Shown here: in pieces, positions 1-8,800 of the stretch
How the letters are laid out: every line of letters starts with the position of its first letter
Numbering within the stretch: position 1 is the first letter of the stretch
Assembly: GCA_964589625.1 (NCBI GenBank)
Contig: CAZPSH010000008.1
Coordinates: 62,001 to 126,000 of the forward strand
DNA: 64,000 nucleotides
From: JBFLVU01 sp964589625
GTDB taxonomy: Bacteria > Acidobacteriota > UBA4820 > DSQY01
Reading direction: 5' to 3'
Position numbers and translations under genes: made by a program
Notes under the pieces: generated by a model
Told to the model about the DNA's origin: nothing
The model's database searches: none
Seen by the model: the letters and a program-made list of their open reading frames with translations, nothing else

Positions 1-724
1 GCTCCGTTTCGAGGCGATACCCGCCTTCGGGCAGGGCCGCCACGAGCGTGACTTGGGTCTCGGGCAGGATTCGGGCTCCCCTTTTCTCGGCCAGATACAG
101 GTAGTTCCGGTCGAGGGTGTTCTTGGCCCCCACGCGGCACCCCACCATGCATCCGGCGCAGAAGGTGCATCCCGTCCGGTCCGGACCCTCCCCGCCGAAA
201 TAAGGGTCCGGCACGGTGCGGTCCGGCTCTCCGAAAAAGACCGCCACCTGGGTGGGCTCGAAGGTCCCCTCCCGGCCCATCTCCTCCGCCACCTCCCTCA
301 GAACCTCGTCGGCCCGCGTGAGGCGCGGGTTGGTGACCACGCCCAGCATGCGCCGCGCCTCGGCGTAGTGGGGCTCCAGGACCGCCTTCCAATCCCTGAG
401 GTCCCGCCACTTGGGATCTTGGAAGGCCTCGTCCGTCGGGGTCATGAGAACGTTTGCGTAGACCAGGCTGCCTCCGCCCACACCCGCTCCGTGGAGGACG
501 AGGGAGTCCCTCAGGAGCGTCAATTGCTGGATCCCGGTGCAGAAGATCTTCGGAAACCAGAAGGAGTCCCAGACCTTCCAGTTGGTCGAGGGATAGTCCT
601 CCGGCCTCCACCGGCGGCCCTGCTCCACGACCAGCACCGAATACCCCTTCTGGGCGAGCCGGAGGGCCGCCACAGAACCGCCGAAGCCCGACCCCACGAC
701 GACGTAATCCCAGCACTGGTCCAT
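1..724 (-). CDS. GMC-family FAD-dependent oxidoreductase, C-terminus beyond window
   Basis: Flavoprotein oxidase or dehydrogenase of the GMC (glucose-methanol-choline) / cholesterol-oxidase type, expected to oxidise an alcohol to an aldehyde or ketone using FAD. About 241 residues are visible. The N-terminal dinucleotide-binding loop is VVVGSGFGGS (residues about 8-17), and further on is the cholesterol-oxidase-like stretch GCMVGCRVGAKNTLDRNYLY. I chose the ATG at 724 because a purine-rich GGAAGGGATGG precedes it; no stop is reached before base 1. It lies 118 bp downstream of the aldehyde dehydrogenase on the same strand, so it is probably the third gene of the microcompartment operon and could feed aldehyde to it. 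The family is secure; the substrate is unknown and the operon link is inferred. Confidence 0.8.
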   Translation of the reverse strand, partial: MDQCWDYVVVGSGFGGSVAALRLAQKGYSVLVVEQGRRWRPEDYPSTNWKVWDSFWFPKIFCTGIQQLTLLRDSLVLHGAGVGGGSLVYANVLMTPTDEAFQDPKWRDLRDWKAVLEPHYAEARRMLGVVTNPRLTRADEVLREVAEEMGREGTFEPTQVAVFFGEPDRTVPDPYFGGEGPDRTGCTFCAGCMVGCRVGAKNTLDRNYLYLAEKRGARILPETQVTLVAALPEGGYRLETE

Positions 725-842
725 GGGCTGCCCCATCCCTTCCAAGCCCCATCGCTGGAGCGCGAAATCGTGCGGAACCCGATCCGACCGCGCCGGGGTG
801 AATCGCCGGCGGGAACCGCAAGAGGTTCCCCGTCCCCGCGCC

Positions 843-2459
843 TCAGTCCCGGTCGAAAATCCGGTGCTGTTCGCCCAACTCCCGGGCCGAAGGGGTCAGG
901 AGGGTCCGGGCGTGAATCCGGATCCTCCGGCCGCTTCGGAGGGCGGCCCGGACCTCGGCCTCGCTCACGAAATCCGACGGGGGCTCGGGCTCCCGGGTGG
1001 GCGCCGCCGGGGTCTGACCTCCGCGGCCGGCCGGTCCCAACTTCTGGGCCAGGAACCTGCGCGCCGCGTCCTCGAGACCGTCCGACGCCTTCACGAGGGG
1101 CGGCAAGGGGACGGCCGTGGGCCCCTCCAGGGGGCGGACCTCCAGCGCGACGCGCTTGCGGTCCATGAGGTGGAGGGGCGTGATGTTGTCGCTCGTGATG
1201 TTGTTGCCGAGGGCCCCGCAACCCAGCGTCAGGGCGGGCGGAAGGTTGGTCGTGTAGCCGATGGCCCCGTGGGTTCCCGGGCTGTTCACCACGATGCGAA
1301 AAACGGGCTTCCGCAACGCGAACTGCCGGATTACCTCTGGGTCCTGCGTGTGCAGGCACAGGGTGTGGCCCAGCCCTCCGTACTGGAGGACCTCGATGCA
1401 CCGCAGGCATCCCGCCTCCCACCCGTCGGCTTCGAAATAGGAGAGGATGGGCGAGAGCTTTTCCAGGGTCAGGGGAAAGTCTCGCCCCACCCCCGCCTCG
1501 GGGACCAGGAGGACCTTCACGCCGGGCGGCACTTCGAAGCCCGCCATCGAGGCGATGGCCTGGGGGGACCGCCCGACGACCTTCGGATTCAGCCGGCCCT
1601 CTTTGTCCACCACCAGGGCTTCCAGGAGGGCCTTCTCGCGATCGCTCACGAAGTGGCCACCCGCGGCGGCGAACTCCTCCCGGGCCTGCTCGGCAAGGGG
1701 GGCGTCCACGATGACCGACTGCTCGCTGGCGCAGATGGTTCCCCAATCGAAGGATTTCCCGGCCACCACGTCCCGCACGGCTTTCTTCAAGGCGGCGGTC
1801 CTCTCGATGAAGGCCGGAACGTTTCCCGGTCCCACCCCGTAGGCGGGCTTTCCGGAAGAGTAGGCGGCCATCACGAGTCCCATTCCTCCGGTGGCCAGGA
1901 TGACGTTCACTCCGGGGTGGCGCATGAGGGCCTGGGTGTCCTCGATGGACGGGTTCTGGAGCACCCCGACGATGCCCCGCGGAGCCCCCGCCGACACGGC
2001 GGCGTCGTGAAGGGCGTCGGCCACGGCCTGAATGCATGCCTTGGCCGTCGGGTGGGGCGACAGCACGATGCCGTTCCGCGCCTTGAGGGAGATGAGGATT
2101 TTGTACAAGGCGGTCGAGGTGGGATTCGTGGAAGGCACCACCGCCGCCACGACGCCCACCGGGGAGGCCACCTCGTACAAGCCCCGCCCCGGGTCCGCGG
2201 AGACGAACCCCACGGTGCGCATGGGGCGGATGTACCGATAGACATCTTCCGCGGCGAAGCGATTCTTCACCGTCTTGTCGGCCACCGTTCCGTAGCCCGT
2301 CTCCTCGTGGGCCAGCCGGGCCCATTTCTCGAGCAGGGGGAGGCTGGAGGCGTGCATGGCGTCCAGGACCTTGTCCACCTGGTCTTGGGAGAACTCCGAG
2401 AAGAGGGCCTGGGCCCTCCGGACGGAGCCCACAACGCGATCCACGTCTTGTCGGGCCAT
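843..2459 (-). CDS. CoA-acylating aldehyde dehydrogenase, microcompartment type (PduP/EutE-like)
   Basis: 538 residues. Predicted to oxidise an aldehyde to acyl-CoA with NAD and CoA inside a bacterial microcompartment. The body matches the acylating aldehyde dehydrogenase family; the catalytic cysteine is Cys243 in TICASEQS. After about residue 455 there is a Pro/Ala-rich linker and then a conserved tail, SEAEVRAALRSGRRIRIHAR, running on to TLLTPSARELGE. Tails of this type occur on several microcompartment enzymes and may target the enzyme to the shell. It follows the shell gene by 17 bp, so the two are surely co-transcribed, and a GMC oxidoreductase follows. The aldehyde substrate cannot be deduced because the lyase or aldolase that would define it lies outside the window. 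Confidence 0.9.
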   Translation of the reverse strand: MARQDVDRVVGSVRRAQALFSEFSQDQVDKVLDAMHASSLPLLEKWARLAHEETGYGTVADKTVKNRFAAEDVYRYIRPMRTVGFVSADPGRGLYEVASPVGVVAAVVPSTNPTSTALYKILISLKARNGIVLSPHPTAKACIQAVADALHDAAVSAGAPRGIVGVLQNPSIEDTQALMRHPGVNVILATGGMGLVMAAYSSGKPAYGVGPGNVPAFIERTAALKKAVRDVVAGKSFDWGTICASEQSVIVDAPLAEQAREEFAAAGGHFVSDREKALLEALVVDKEGRLNPKVVGRSPQAIASMAGFEVPPGVKVLLVPEAGVGRDFPLTLEKLSPILSYFEADGWEAGCLRCIEVLQYGGLGHTLCLHTQDPEVIRQFALRKPVFRIVVNSPGTHGAIGYTTNLPPALTLGCGALGNNITSDNITPLHLMDRKRVALEVRPLEGPTAVPLPPLVKASDGLEDAARRFLAQKLGPAGRGGQTPAAPTREPEPPSDFVSEAEVRAALRSGRRIRIHARTLLTPSARELGEQHRIFDRD

Positions 2460-2476
2460 CGAGGACCCCTATGGAA

Positions 2477-2809
2477 TCAGGATTTCCGGCGACCCCCTGC
2501 CTTGGCCGCGGGCGTCGGACCCTCCGAGGCCGGGGGCTGGGGTAGGATGGACTCCACCTGTCCGTAGGGCATGGGGATGACGTGGACGGAGACGATCTCC
2601 CCCACCCGCCTCGCCGCGGCGGACCCGGAGTCCACGGCGGCCTTGACGGCCCCCACGTCGCCCCGCACCATCACCGTGACGAAGCCGCTGCCCACGTACT
2701 CCTTGCCCACGAGGAGGACCCTGGCGGCCTTCACCATGGCGTCGGCGGCCTCGACGGCCGCCACGAACCCGCGCGTTTCGATCATGCCCAAGGCTTCCAG
2801 CGGAATCAT
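2477..2809 (-). CDS. Bacterial microcompartment shell protein (BMC-H hexamer, PduA/EutM-like)
   Basis: 110 residues containing one BMC domain: GMIETRGFVAAVEAADAMVK near the N-terminus, GSGFVTVMVRGDVGAVKAAV in the middle and VHVIPMPYG near the end. Such proteins form hexagonal tiles with a central pore that make up the facets of the polyhedral shell. The C-terminal tail (PQPPASEGPTPAAKAGGRRK) is low-complexity and basic. The start at 2809 is set by GGAGAG five bases upstream. An in-frame ATG at 2836 lies inside the -10 box of the likely promoter, so it cannot be transcribed from there. It is the first gene of the operon, and no pentamer or other shell gene is visible, so the rest of the locus must lie beyond base 1 or elsewhere. 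Confidence 0.93.
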   Translation of the reverse strand: MIPLEALGMIETRGFVAAVEAADAMVKAARVLLVGKEYVGSGFVTVMVRGDVGAVKAAVDSGSAAARRVGEIVSVHVIPMPYGQVESILPQPPASEGPTPAAKAGGRRKS

Positions 2810-2834
2810 GCCTCTCTCCTCGCCATCCGCCTCC

Positions 2835-2862
2835 ATTATGAGGGAGGATGGAACGGTGTCAA
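2835..2862 (-). promoter_or_regulatory. Sigma70-type promoter of the microcompartment operon
   Basis: On the minus strand, TTGACA (2862-2857) is separated by 16 bp from CATAAT (2840-2835). The predicted transcript would start near 2828 and carry a leader of about 20 nt containing the GGAGAG ribosome-binding site of the shell gene. Confidence 0.7.
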
Positions 2863-2886
2863 CGCCGCCTGAGGGGAGCGGGGGTG

Positions 2887-2903
2887 CGTTACCCAAAGTA
2901 ACG
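2887..2903. promoter_or_regulatory. Perfect inverted repeat, candidate operator
   Basis: CGTTAC-ccaaa-GTAACG, 6-bp arms and a 5-bp spacer, centred about 66 bp upstream of the predicted microcompartment transcription start and about 95 bp upstream of the predicted pilin start. The position suits an activator of the microcompartment promoter; no regulator gene is adjacent. Confidence 0.45.
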
Positions 2904-2963
2904 AAACGATCGATTGAGTTCGGCGGCTTCGATTGAAACGGCCTCCGCGACAAGATATACTCC

Positions 2964-2980
2964 CTGGCACGGCGCTTGCC
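2964..2980 (+). promoter_or_regulatory. Sigma54 (-24/-12) promoter of the pilin operon
   Basis: CTGGCACGGCGCTTGCC matches the sigma54 consensus, with the invariant GG (2966-2967) and GC (2978-2979) separated by exactly 10 bp. The transcription start would be near 2991, leaving a very short leader that begins at the GGAGGT ribosome-binding site. Pilin genes of several bacteria are known to be sigma54/PilSR-dependent. Confidence 0.85.
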
Positions 2981-3001
2981 CACTGTTATCCGGAGGTGAA
3001 G

Positions 3002-3586
3002 ATGCGGGGATCCCGGGGGTTCGGGAACAGGCAGAGAGGTTTCTCGCTCATCGAAATGCTCATCGTGATGGCGATCCTGGGCCTCATCGCCGTCATCCTC
3101 ACGGTGGCCGTCAGCAAGACCTTGAAGCGCCAGCGGCTGGAAACGGCCGCCCAACAGCTCAAGAGCTTCGTGGACCGCGCCTACGTGGAGAAATCACAGT
3201 CCGGTGTGGGGGTCTTCGTGCAGATCGGGGCCGTCCAGGCCAACGGAACCCGCACGGTGACGCTCCTCGAGGATACGAACGAGAACGGGATCCCCGAGAC
3301 CACGGACTCGGTGCTCGACTCCGAGACCATCACGGCCGACATCGTTCTCTCCAACTCGGCGACCGTGGCAAACCAATGGCCCACCGTCAACGGTTCCCTC
3401 ACGCTGCTGTGCGACACCATGGGACGGGCCGTAGATCCGACGAGCAACCTGCAGATCCAGGCGGAAGCCCAGGTGACGCTCACCCACGTGGAGATGACCG
3501 GATCGGGAACGCTCAAGCCGAGGTTCAACTTCACCCTCGCGGTGACGCCCCTCTGGAGGCCCACCACGACCAAGACGAGGTACTGA
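3002..3586 (+). CDS. Type IV pilin-like protein with class III signal peptide
   Basis: 194 residues. The prepilin leader ends in QRG, with FSLIEMLIVMAILGLIAVIL as the start of the mature protein: Phe+1, Glu+5 and a long hydrophobic alpha-helix, as in PilA, PilE and GspH-type (pseudo)pilins. The leader would be cut and methylated by a prepilin peptidase such as the one at 36299-37096. The start at 3002 is chosen for GGAGGT four bases upstream and because an in-frame ATG at 2933 precedes the sigma54 promoter. The C-terminal globular part has no cysteine pair typical of proteobacterial pilins. It is the first of five pilus genes; whether it is the major pilin or a FimU/GspH-like minor pilin cannot be decided. 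Confidence 0.85.
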   Translation: MRGSRGFGNRQRGFSLIEMLIVMAILGLIAVILTVAVSKTLKRQRLETAAQQLKSFVDRAYVEKSQSGVGVFVQIGAVQANGTRTVTLLEDTNENGIPETTDSVLDSETITADIVLSNSATVANQWPTVNGSLTLLCDTMGRAVDPTSNLQIQAEAQVTLTHVEMTGSGTLKPRFNFTLAVTPLWRPTTTKTRY

Positions 3587-3587
3587 G

Positions 3588-4121
3588 ATGGAGAAGGAGA
3601 AACGTCCTCAGCCCGGAGCGGCCCCGGGGAGGGAGAGGGGAAGCAGCCTCATCGAGGTGCTCATCGCCCTCATGATCCTCTTCTTCCTCATGATCGGGGT
3701 CCTGCAGATGTTCGCCATGGCCTACCTCGTGAACCTCGGTTCGGCGGCCCGCACCGAGATGACCTTCAAGTGCGAGCAGGTCATGGAGAACATCCGGTTT
3801 TTCCGCTACCTCGAGGCGGAGGGGACCCCCCTGCCCACGGGAACCGGCTTCACCTTCGCGGCGGGCACGTACAACCTTCCCTACGAGGACACGGACCTGT
3901 CGGGCTCCTATTGGGGCCCCGCCCAGGCCAACGTGGTGGACCGGGGCAAGGCGCCCTACCGCCTGGCCATCCAGGTGGACGACGGGGACACGGTCGGCGT
4001 CGCCTCGCACTGGATCGTCACCGTCACCGCAACCCCCTCGCTGGATGCGGGAGTCCAGCGGTACCAGGGAATCGGGATTCAAAGGAAGAGGGTGGACTAT
4101 GTGGCGCAGATCCCCAAGTAA
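3588..4121 (+). CDS. Minor type IV pilin, PilV-like
   Basis: 177 residues with a charged leader ending RERG and a mature start SSLIEVLIALMILFFLMIGV, with Glu at +5. The one-base gap to the previous stop (TGA, G, ATG) indicates translational coupling. PilV-like proteins join other minor pilins in a tip complex that primes pilus assembly. The globular region is short and poorly conserved, so the assignment rests on the N-terminus and on gene order (pilin, PilV, PilW, PilX, PilY1), which is the usual order for this set. Confidence 0.8.
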   Translation: MEKEKRPQPGAAPGRERGSSLIEVLIALMILFFLMIGVLQMFAMAYLVNLGSAARTEMTFKCEQVMENIRFFRYLEAEGTPLPTGTGFTFAAGTYNLPYEDTDLSGSYWGPAQANVVDRGKAPYRLAIQVDDGDTVGVASHWIVTVTATPSLDAGVQRYQGIGIQRKRVDYVAQIPK

Positions 4122-5262
4122 ATCCGAACGCGGTTTCACGCTCATCGAGGCCACCATCTCCATGACGCTCCTGGTGGTGGTGCTCGTCCTGTCCCTCACC
4201 TTCCTCTTTTCCATGCGCGCCTTCGCCCAGCGCCAGGAGCTCTTCGCCTCCCCGCGCCAGACGGCCCGCCGGGCCATGGACTACGTCTCCTACTACGTGC
4301 GGGGCGCCACGGACATGAACGTCCGCGCGGGCAACCCCAACGCCCTGAGCATGTACTACGGTGTGAAGGTGGGAGCGTCCGTCGTACCCCAGCAGACCAC
4401 CTTCAACAACGTGACGAACGCGACCTACGCCGACGTGGGAACGGACATCATCAACATGGCCAAGCCCACGGGCACGCTCCTGATCCCCATCATTAACTGG
4501 CCGGGCTTCCAGGCTGCCGCCAACGTGCGCTTCTCCTTCGACCTGGGCTGTCCGGACAGCGACCTCAACATGGAGCTCTTCAAGGAGATGACGGGGTACA
4601 TTCCCGGATCCAATCCGTCGGCGAGCGGCCTCCTCACCCTCGTGGACGACAACGGCGGATGGGCCTACTACCAGATTACGAACTACCTGGAATCGGGAAA
4701 CCAAGACAACTGCGAGTCCCACACCGGCTCGGGGTGGGAGGGCTCCACGGGCCCCGAGATCCACGTGACCAACAACCCCGGCCAGTCCGACGGGATCAAC
4801 CCGCCGGGCGGACAGCCCACGCTTGTGAACCCCAAGCTGGCCACCATCTCTTACATCAGTTTCCGGGTGAAGAACGGCCAGCTCCAGCAAAGGACGGGCC
4901 TCTTCGACATCAACAACCCCGACGCCGGGTACGTCCCGCTTCTCGACGACGTGGAGGACCTGCAGATCGCGTATGTTTACAACGACGGGACCGTTTGGAA
5001 TTCGGCCACCCAGGTGCTGACGACGCCCAACGCGATCCCGCCTCAGGACAACCCGGCCGTGGATGTTCGGGACGTGTTCAACGTTTCCGGCCTCCGCGTG
5101 ACCGTGACGGCCCGGTCCGACGAACTCCCCGCCACCCTCCTCAAGCGGGCCCGCTACAACCGCCCCGCCGCCGAGGACCGGGCCGTCGGGGCCGCGGACC
5201 GCCGCTTCCACTATCGACTCACCACCACCGTCATGCTGCGAAACCGCATCCTGGGGAGCTAG
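4099..5262 (+). CDS. Minor type IV pilin, PilW-like
   Basis: 387 residues. The prepilin motif is SERG / FTLIEATISMTLLVVVLVLS, with Glu+5. The start at 4099 has GAGGGTGG upstream and overlaps the PilV-like gene by 23 bp; an earlier in-frame ATG at 4045 would only add a non-leader extension. PilW proteins are the largest minor pilins of the priming complex and have a similar length. The globular region is rich in Asn, Gly and Thr, as expected for an exposed beta-rich domain. Neighbours on both sides are also pilus genes. Confidence 0.82.
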   Translation: MWRRSPSKSERGFTLIEATISMTLLVVVLVLSLTFLFSMRAFAQRQELFASPRQTARRAMDYVSYYVRGATDMNVRAGNPNALSMYYGVKVGASVVPQQTTFNNVTNATYADVGTDIINMAKPTGTLLIPIINWPGFQAAANVRFSFDLGCPDSDLNMELFKEMTGYIPGSNPSASGLLTLVDDNGGWAYYQITNYLESGNQDNCESHTGSGWEGSTGPEIHVTNNPGQSDGINPPGGQPTLVNPKLATISYISFRVKNGQLQQRTGLFDINNPDAGYVPLLDDVEDLQIAYVYNDGTVWNSATQVLTTPNAIPPQDNPAVDVRDVFNVSGLRVTVTARSDELPATLLKRARYNRPAAEDRAVGAADRRFHYRLTTTVMLRNRILGS

Positions 5263-5264
5263 CC

Positions 5265-5870
5265 ATGCGATCGAGAGAGAGAGGGAGCGCCCTCATCACC
5301 ATCATCCTCGTGGTCTTCGTCCTCACCATGGTGGGCATCGCGGGGGTCCTCTTCATGACCGTGGAGGACAAGATCTCCTCCAACGACAAGATGCAGCAGT
5401 CGGGCCTCTACGGCGCCGACGCGGGCCTGAGGGTGGGCGAGAACGTGGTCTTCGACGCCGTCTTGAACGACCCGTCCACGCTGAACCAGTTCTTCACCTA
5501 CACGAGTTCCACCGTCCCCGACCTGACGCCGCCGGGAGGCGGGTGGGACGCGGTCATCCTGGCCGACCCGGCCACCGGCGTCGAATACCACCAGGTGGCC
5601 GTCCCCGTAGCCTCCGGCGTGACGGACCGCGTGGTCTACTCCCTGTACGTCCGCAACAACCGGGAGGACGTGTCGCGCCAGGAGACGGTGGACGGCGACC
5701 TGAAGGTGAACATCCTTTCCGTGGGCCAGGTGGTGGACCGGTCGGGCCGCGTGCTTGCGGAAAAGATTCTTGAGGAGCAGATGTTCTGCGGCGGGGCCGG
5801 CGGAATGGGCGGCCCCCAAGACCTGGGAAACACCGGCGGCACATCCTCCGCCGGCCTGAAGAAGCCTTGA
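5265..5870 (+). CDS. Minor pilin, PilX/GspK-like N-terminal domain
   Basis: 201 residues. The leader is only seven residues long, MRSRERG, and is followed by SALITIILVVFVLTMVGIAG, matching the PilX N-terminal domain. Position +5 is Thr rather than Glu, a feature shared with GspK/PilX-type tip subunits, which need not pair with a neighbouring subunit's N-terminus. The C-terminus ends in a Gly/Ser-rich low-complexity stretch with a single Cys. It starts two bases after the previous stop. Most likely it sits at the pilus tip with the PilW-like and PilY1-like proteins. Confidence 0.8.
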   Translation: MRSRERGSALITIILVVFVLTMVGIAGVLFMTVEDKISSNDKMQQSGLYGADAGLRVGENVVFDAVLNDPSTLNQFFTYTSSTVPDLTPPGGGWDAVILADPATGVEYHQVAVPVASGVTDRVVYSLYVRNNREDVSRQETVDGDLKVNILSVGQVVDRSGRVLAEKILEEQMFCGGAGGMGGPQDLGNTGGTSSAGLKKP

Positions 5871-5885
5871 GCGAGGAGATCGGCC

Positions 5886-8800
5886 ATGCGCGCTGAGAAG
5901 ATCCGAAACCTGACCCTCCTGGGCGTGGCTTTCCTGGCCGCCTTCGCCGCTGCGACGCCCGCCCGGGCGGACGAGGGGTACGACCCCATGCTCCAGATCA
6001 CCCACCAATTCGCCCGCCCCAACATCTACATTGTTCAGGACGTGAGCGGGTCCATGGCATGGGACATCCGGGGAACCGACGTAGGGGTGGACCAAACGGG
6101 CACCCTGCCCACCGCCTCCTGGGCCCTGACCGCTTCGAGCGACTGTTCGAGGGGAAAGTGCAAGTCCTTCACCTACAAACTGACGGTGACGCAGACCTGG
6201 CCCAGCCGCATGACCATGGTGAAGAACGCGCTGGGGAACAGCGTCACCATCGTCACTCCCTGGATCGAGCCGTCCGAGTGGGAGGACGACGACACCTACG
6301 CGTACATCACCGACCCGGACTGGCAGACCGGCACGATCACCGGACCCACCATCAGCCACTCGGGCAGCACCCACACCTACACGTGGAAGGTGGCGTATTC
6401 TGCTCGAAAAGCGGACCCCGGCGTGCCCTTTGTCGCCTATGACTCGGCGGGCAAGCTGACCGTGGGGACGGGCGGCGTCTCCCAGGACCCCCTGGACCTC
6501 ATCGGCAACAGCGCCGACGTGGTGAACTGGGGCCTCATCTCCTACTCGGGCAGCAACTGCACCACCCAGACCCTGCGCGAGTCCATAGACTCCAACGACA
6601 CCGGCGACGTCTCCGGCATTCAAGAGTGGCTGCGTTTGAACAGCGCCGGAGGCCTGGGCGCCAGCGGCTCCACCCCCACCCGGGGCGCCCTCACCTATGC
6701 CAAGACCCAACTGAAAGCCACCTTCGACCACGATTCAAAGTACAACTGCGGGCGGACCTACGCCGCCATCCTCGTGACCGACGGCCAGTCCAACAACTGC
6801 AACCCGGGCAGCGACGAGTGGAGCGATTGCTACGACAACTACACCGCCTACCCCGCCGGGATCTCGGAGGCGATCTGGAACCTCGATCTCACGCGGAACG
6901 GCATCGACCCCATCAAGGTCCGGACGTGGGTCATCGGCGTGAGCGACATGGTGGGCCGGTGCGAGCTCAACTTCACCGCCTACATGGGCCGCACGGACGC
7001 GGACAGCCCCAACGGCGACGCGGGCTTCGACTACGAGAACGATCCCTACCTCCCCGCGTCCACGGGGGACCAGAGCCGCTACGTGATCAACTCCACCCAC
7101 ACGGACTACGCCTACTTCGCCAATACATCGGGGGCGCTCAAGAACGCCTTCGCCTCCATCGTGGCGGCGGTGGCCACGGGGGACTACACGACCTCGGCGC
7201 CGGTGGCCAGCTCCACCATCTCCGACGGCAACGTGGCTATGCTCGCCTCGGCCGAGTTCCCCACGTGGAAGGGCCACCTCTACTGCTACGACATCAACAA
7301 CCTTTCCACCGTCAAGTGGGACGCCGGAGAGGTGCTCGCCGCGGCGAGCGCCAGCGGGCGGACCATCTACACGTGGACTTCGAGCAACGACCTCGTGGAG
7401 GTGAAATCTGGAAACCTGACCTCCCTCCGGAACATCGCCTCGGAGTTCACCCCCTCTTTCGATACCAGCGAATTGACGGCGGAGGTCGTGGACTTCATCC
7501 GTGGAAACAACGGGTCGGGCGCCGCCCGTTCCTGGAAGCTCGGGCCCATCATCAACTCCGCCCCGGCCATCGTTCAGGCCCCGGACGCATACAAACAGGG
7601 CAAAGTGGCCGACCACACGACCTTCGAGGTGGGACAGAAGGACCGAACGGCCATCGTCTGGATCGGGTCCAACGACGGTATGCTCCACGCCTTCAAGGTC
7701 TCGGACGGTTCCGAGGTGGTGGCCCTCCTTCCTCCCAACCTTCTCGCCAAGCAGGTCCTCCTGTACGACACCTTCAAGGCGGATCCCACGGCCAACCCGG
7801 TGGGCCAGCCCAAGATGCCGTCGGACCACGTCTACACGGTGGCGCGCTCCCCCCGGTACGGGGACGTGTACTTCGGCTCCCTGAGCGAATGGCGAACGGT
7901 CCTACTCCTCACCGAGGGTCCTGGAGGCGACCTCATGGCCGCCCTGGACGTGACTTCCCCTGTGTCCAGCGATGATAACCACATCCCGTTAAAGGTCCTT
8001 TGGACTCGGACGGGCCAGCACCCGTCCAGCCTCGCCATGCCCGGGCTCAAGGAGACGTGGAGCATCCCCGCCTTCGGATACACGGGCATGGGGACGGCCA
8101 GGGGCACCGTGGGGTCGGGCCGCGATCCCACCTCCACCGCCTCCACCCAGGTGACCCCCAGCGCCTTCATCTTCGACCCCGCCACGGGAAGCTTCTCCAC
8201 CAAGGTCCTCGGCGTGACGACGCCCGCCTTCGTGGGCAACCAGGCCTTCGCTCCGGGAGTCATGTACGCCATGACGGCCGACGCCTACTACCCCGACAGC
8301 CTCGTGGACCTGGCCCTTCAAGCGGACCTCAACGGGCGCATCTGGTTCATGCCCTACAGCACCTTTACCCCCGTGGTGGGCATCAACGCCTCCGCCGTGG
8401 CCGGCCAAAGCCAGCCCCTCTACTATTCGCCCGCCGCCAGCGGCTACTACACGGGCTCCACGGGCTACGACCTTTACGCCTTCGGAAGCGGGACCTTCTA
8501 TGAGAAATCCGCCGCCGTGACGGGCCCCAGCGTGGGCACCACGGGTCACTTCGAACCCTCCCTCTATGTCGTGGCCAAGGAGCAGACCGCCGCCGCCGCC
8601 ACGGCCGACCAGATCCTTCGTATCCCCATCAAGAACCTCCTCAAGCCCGGGAGCGACACGGAGACCCTCGGCCGGAGGACCCAGCTCACGGCCACGGCCA
8701 TGCTCTTCGTCCCCGTCAACAGCGACGTGAAGCCCCTGGCCCTTTTCTCGGTGTACGATCCCGACACGGCGGACTGCGCGGGCACCTCCTACATCGTGCG

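Noticed and set aside
53..1168. Long plus-strand open frame across the GMC and aldehyde dehydrogenase genes.
   Set aside because: It is the shadow of two recognisable minus-strand genes in GC-rich DNA and its translation resembles no protein.
2810..2836. Earlier in-frame ATG (2836) for the shell protein.
   Set aside because: It lies inside the predicted -10 box, so it would not be in the transcript; the residues it adds are not in the BMC domain.
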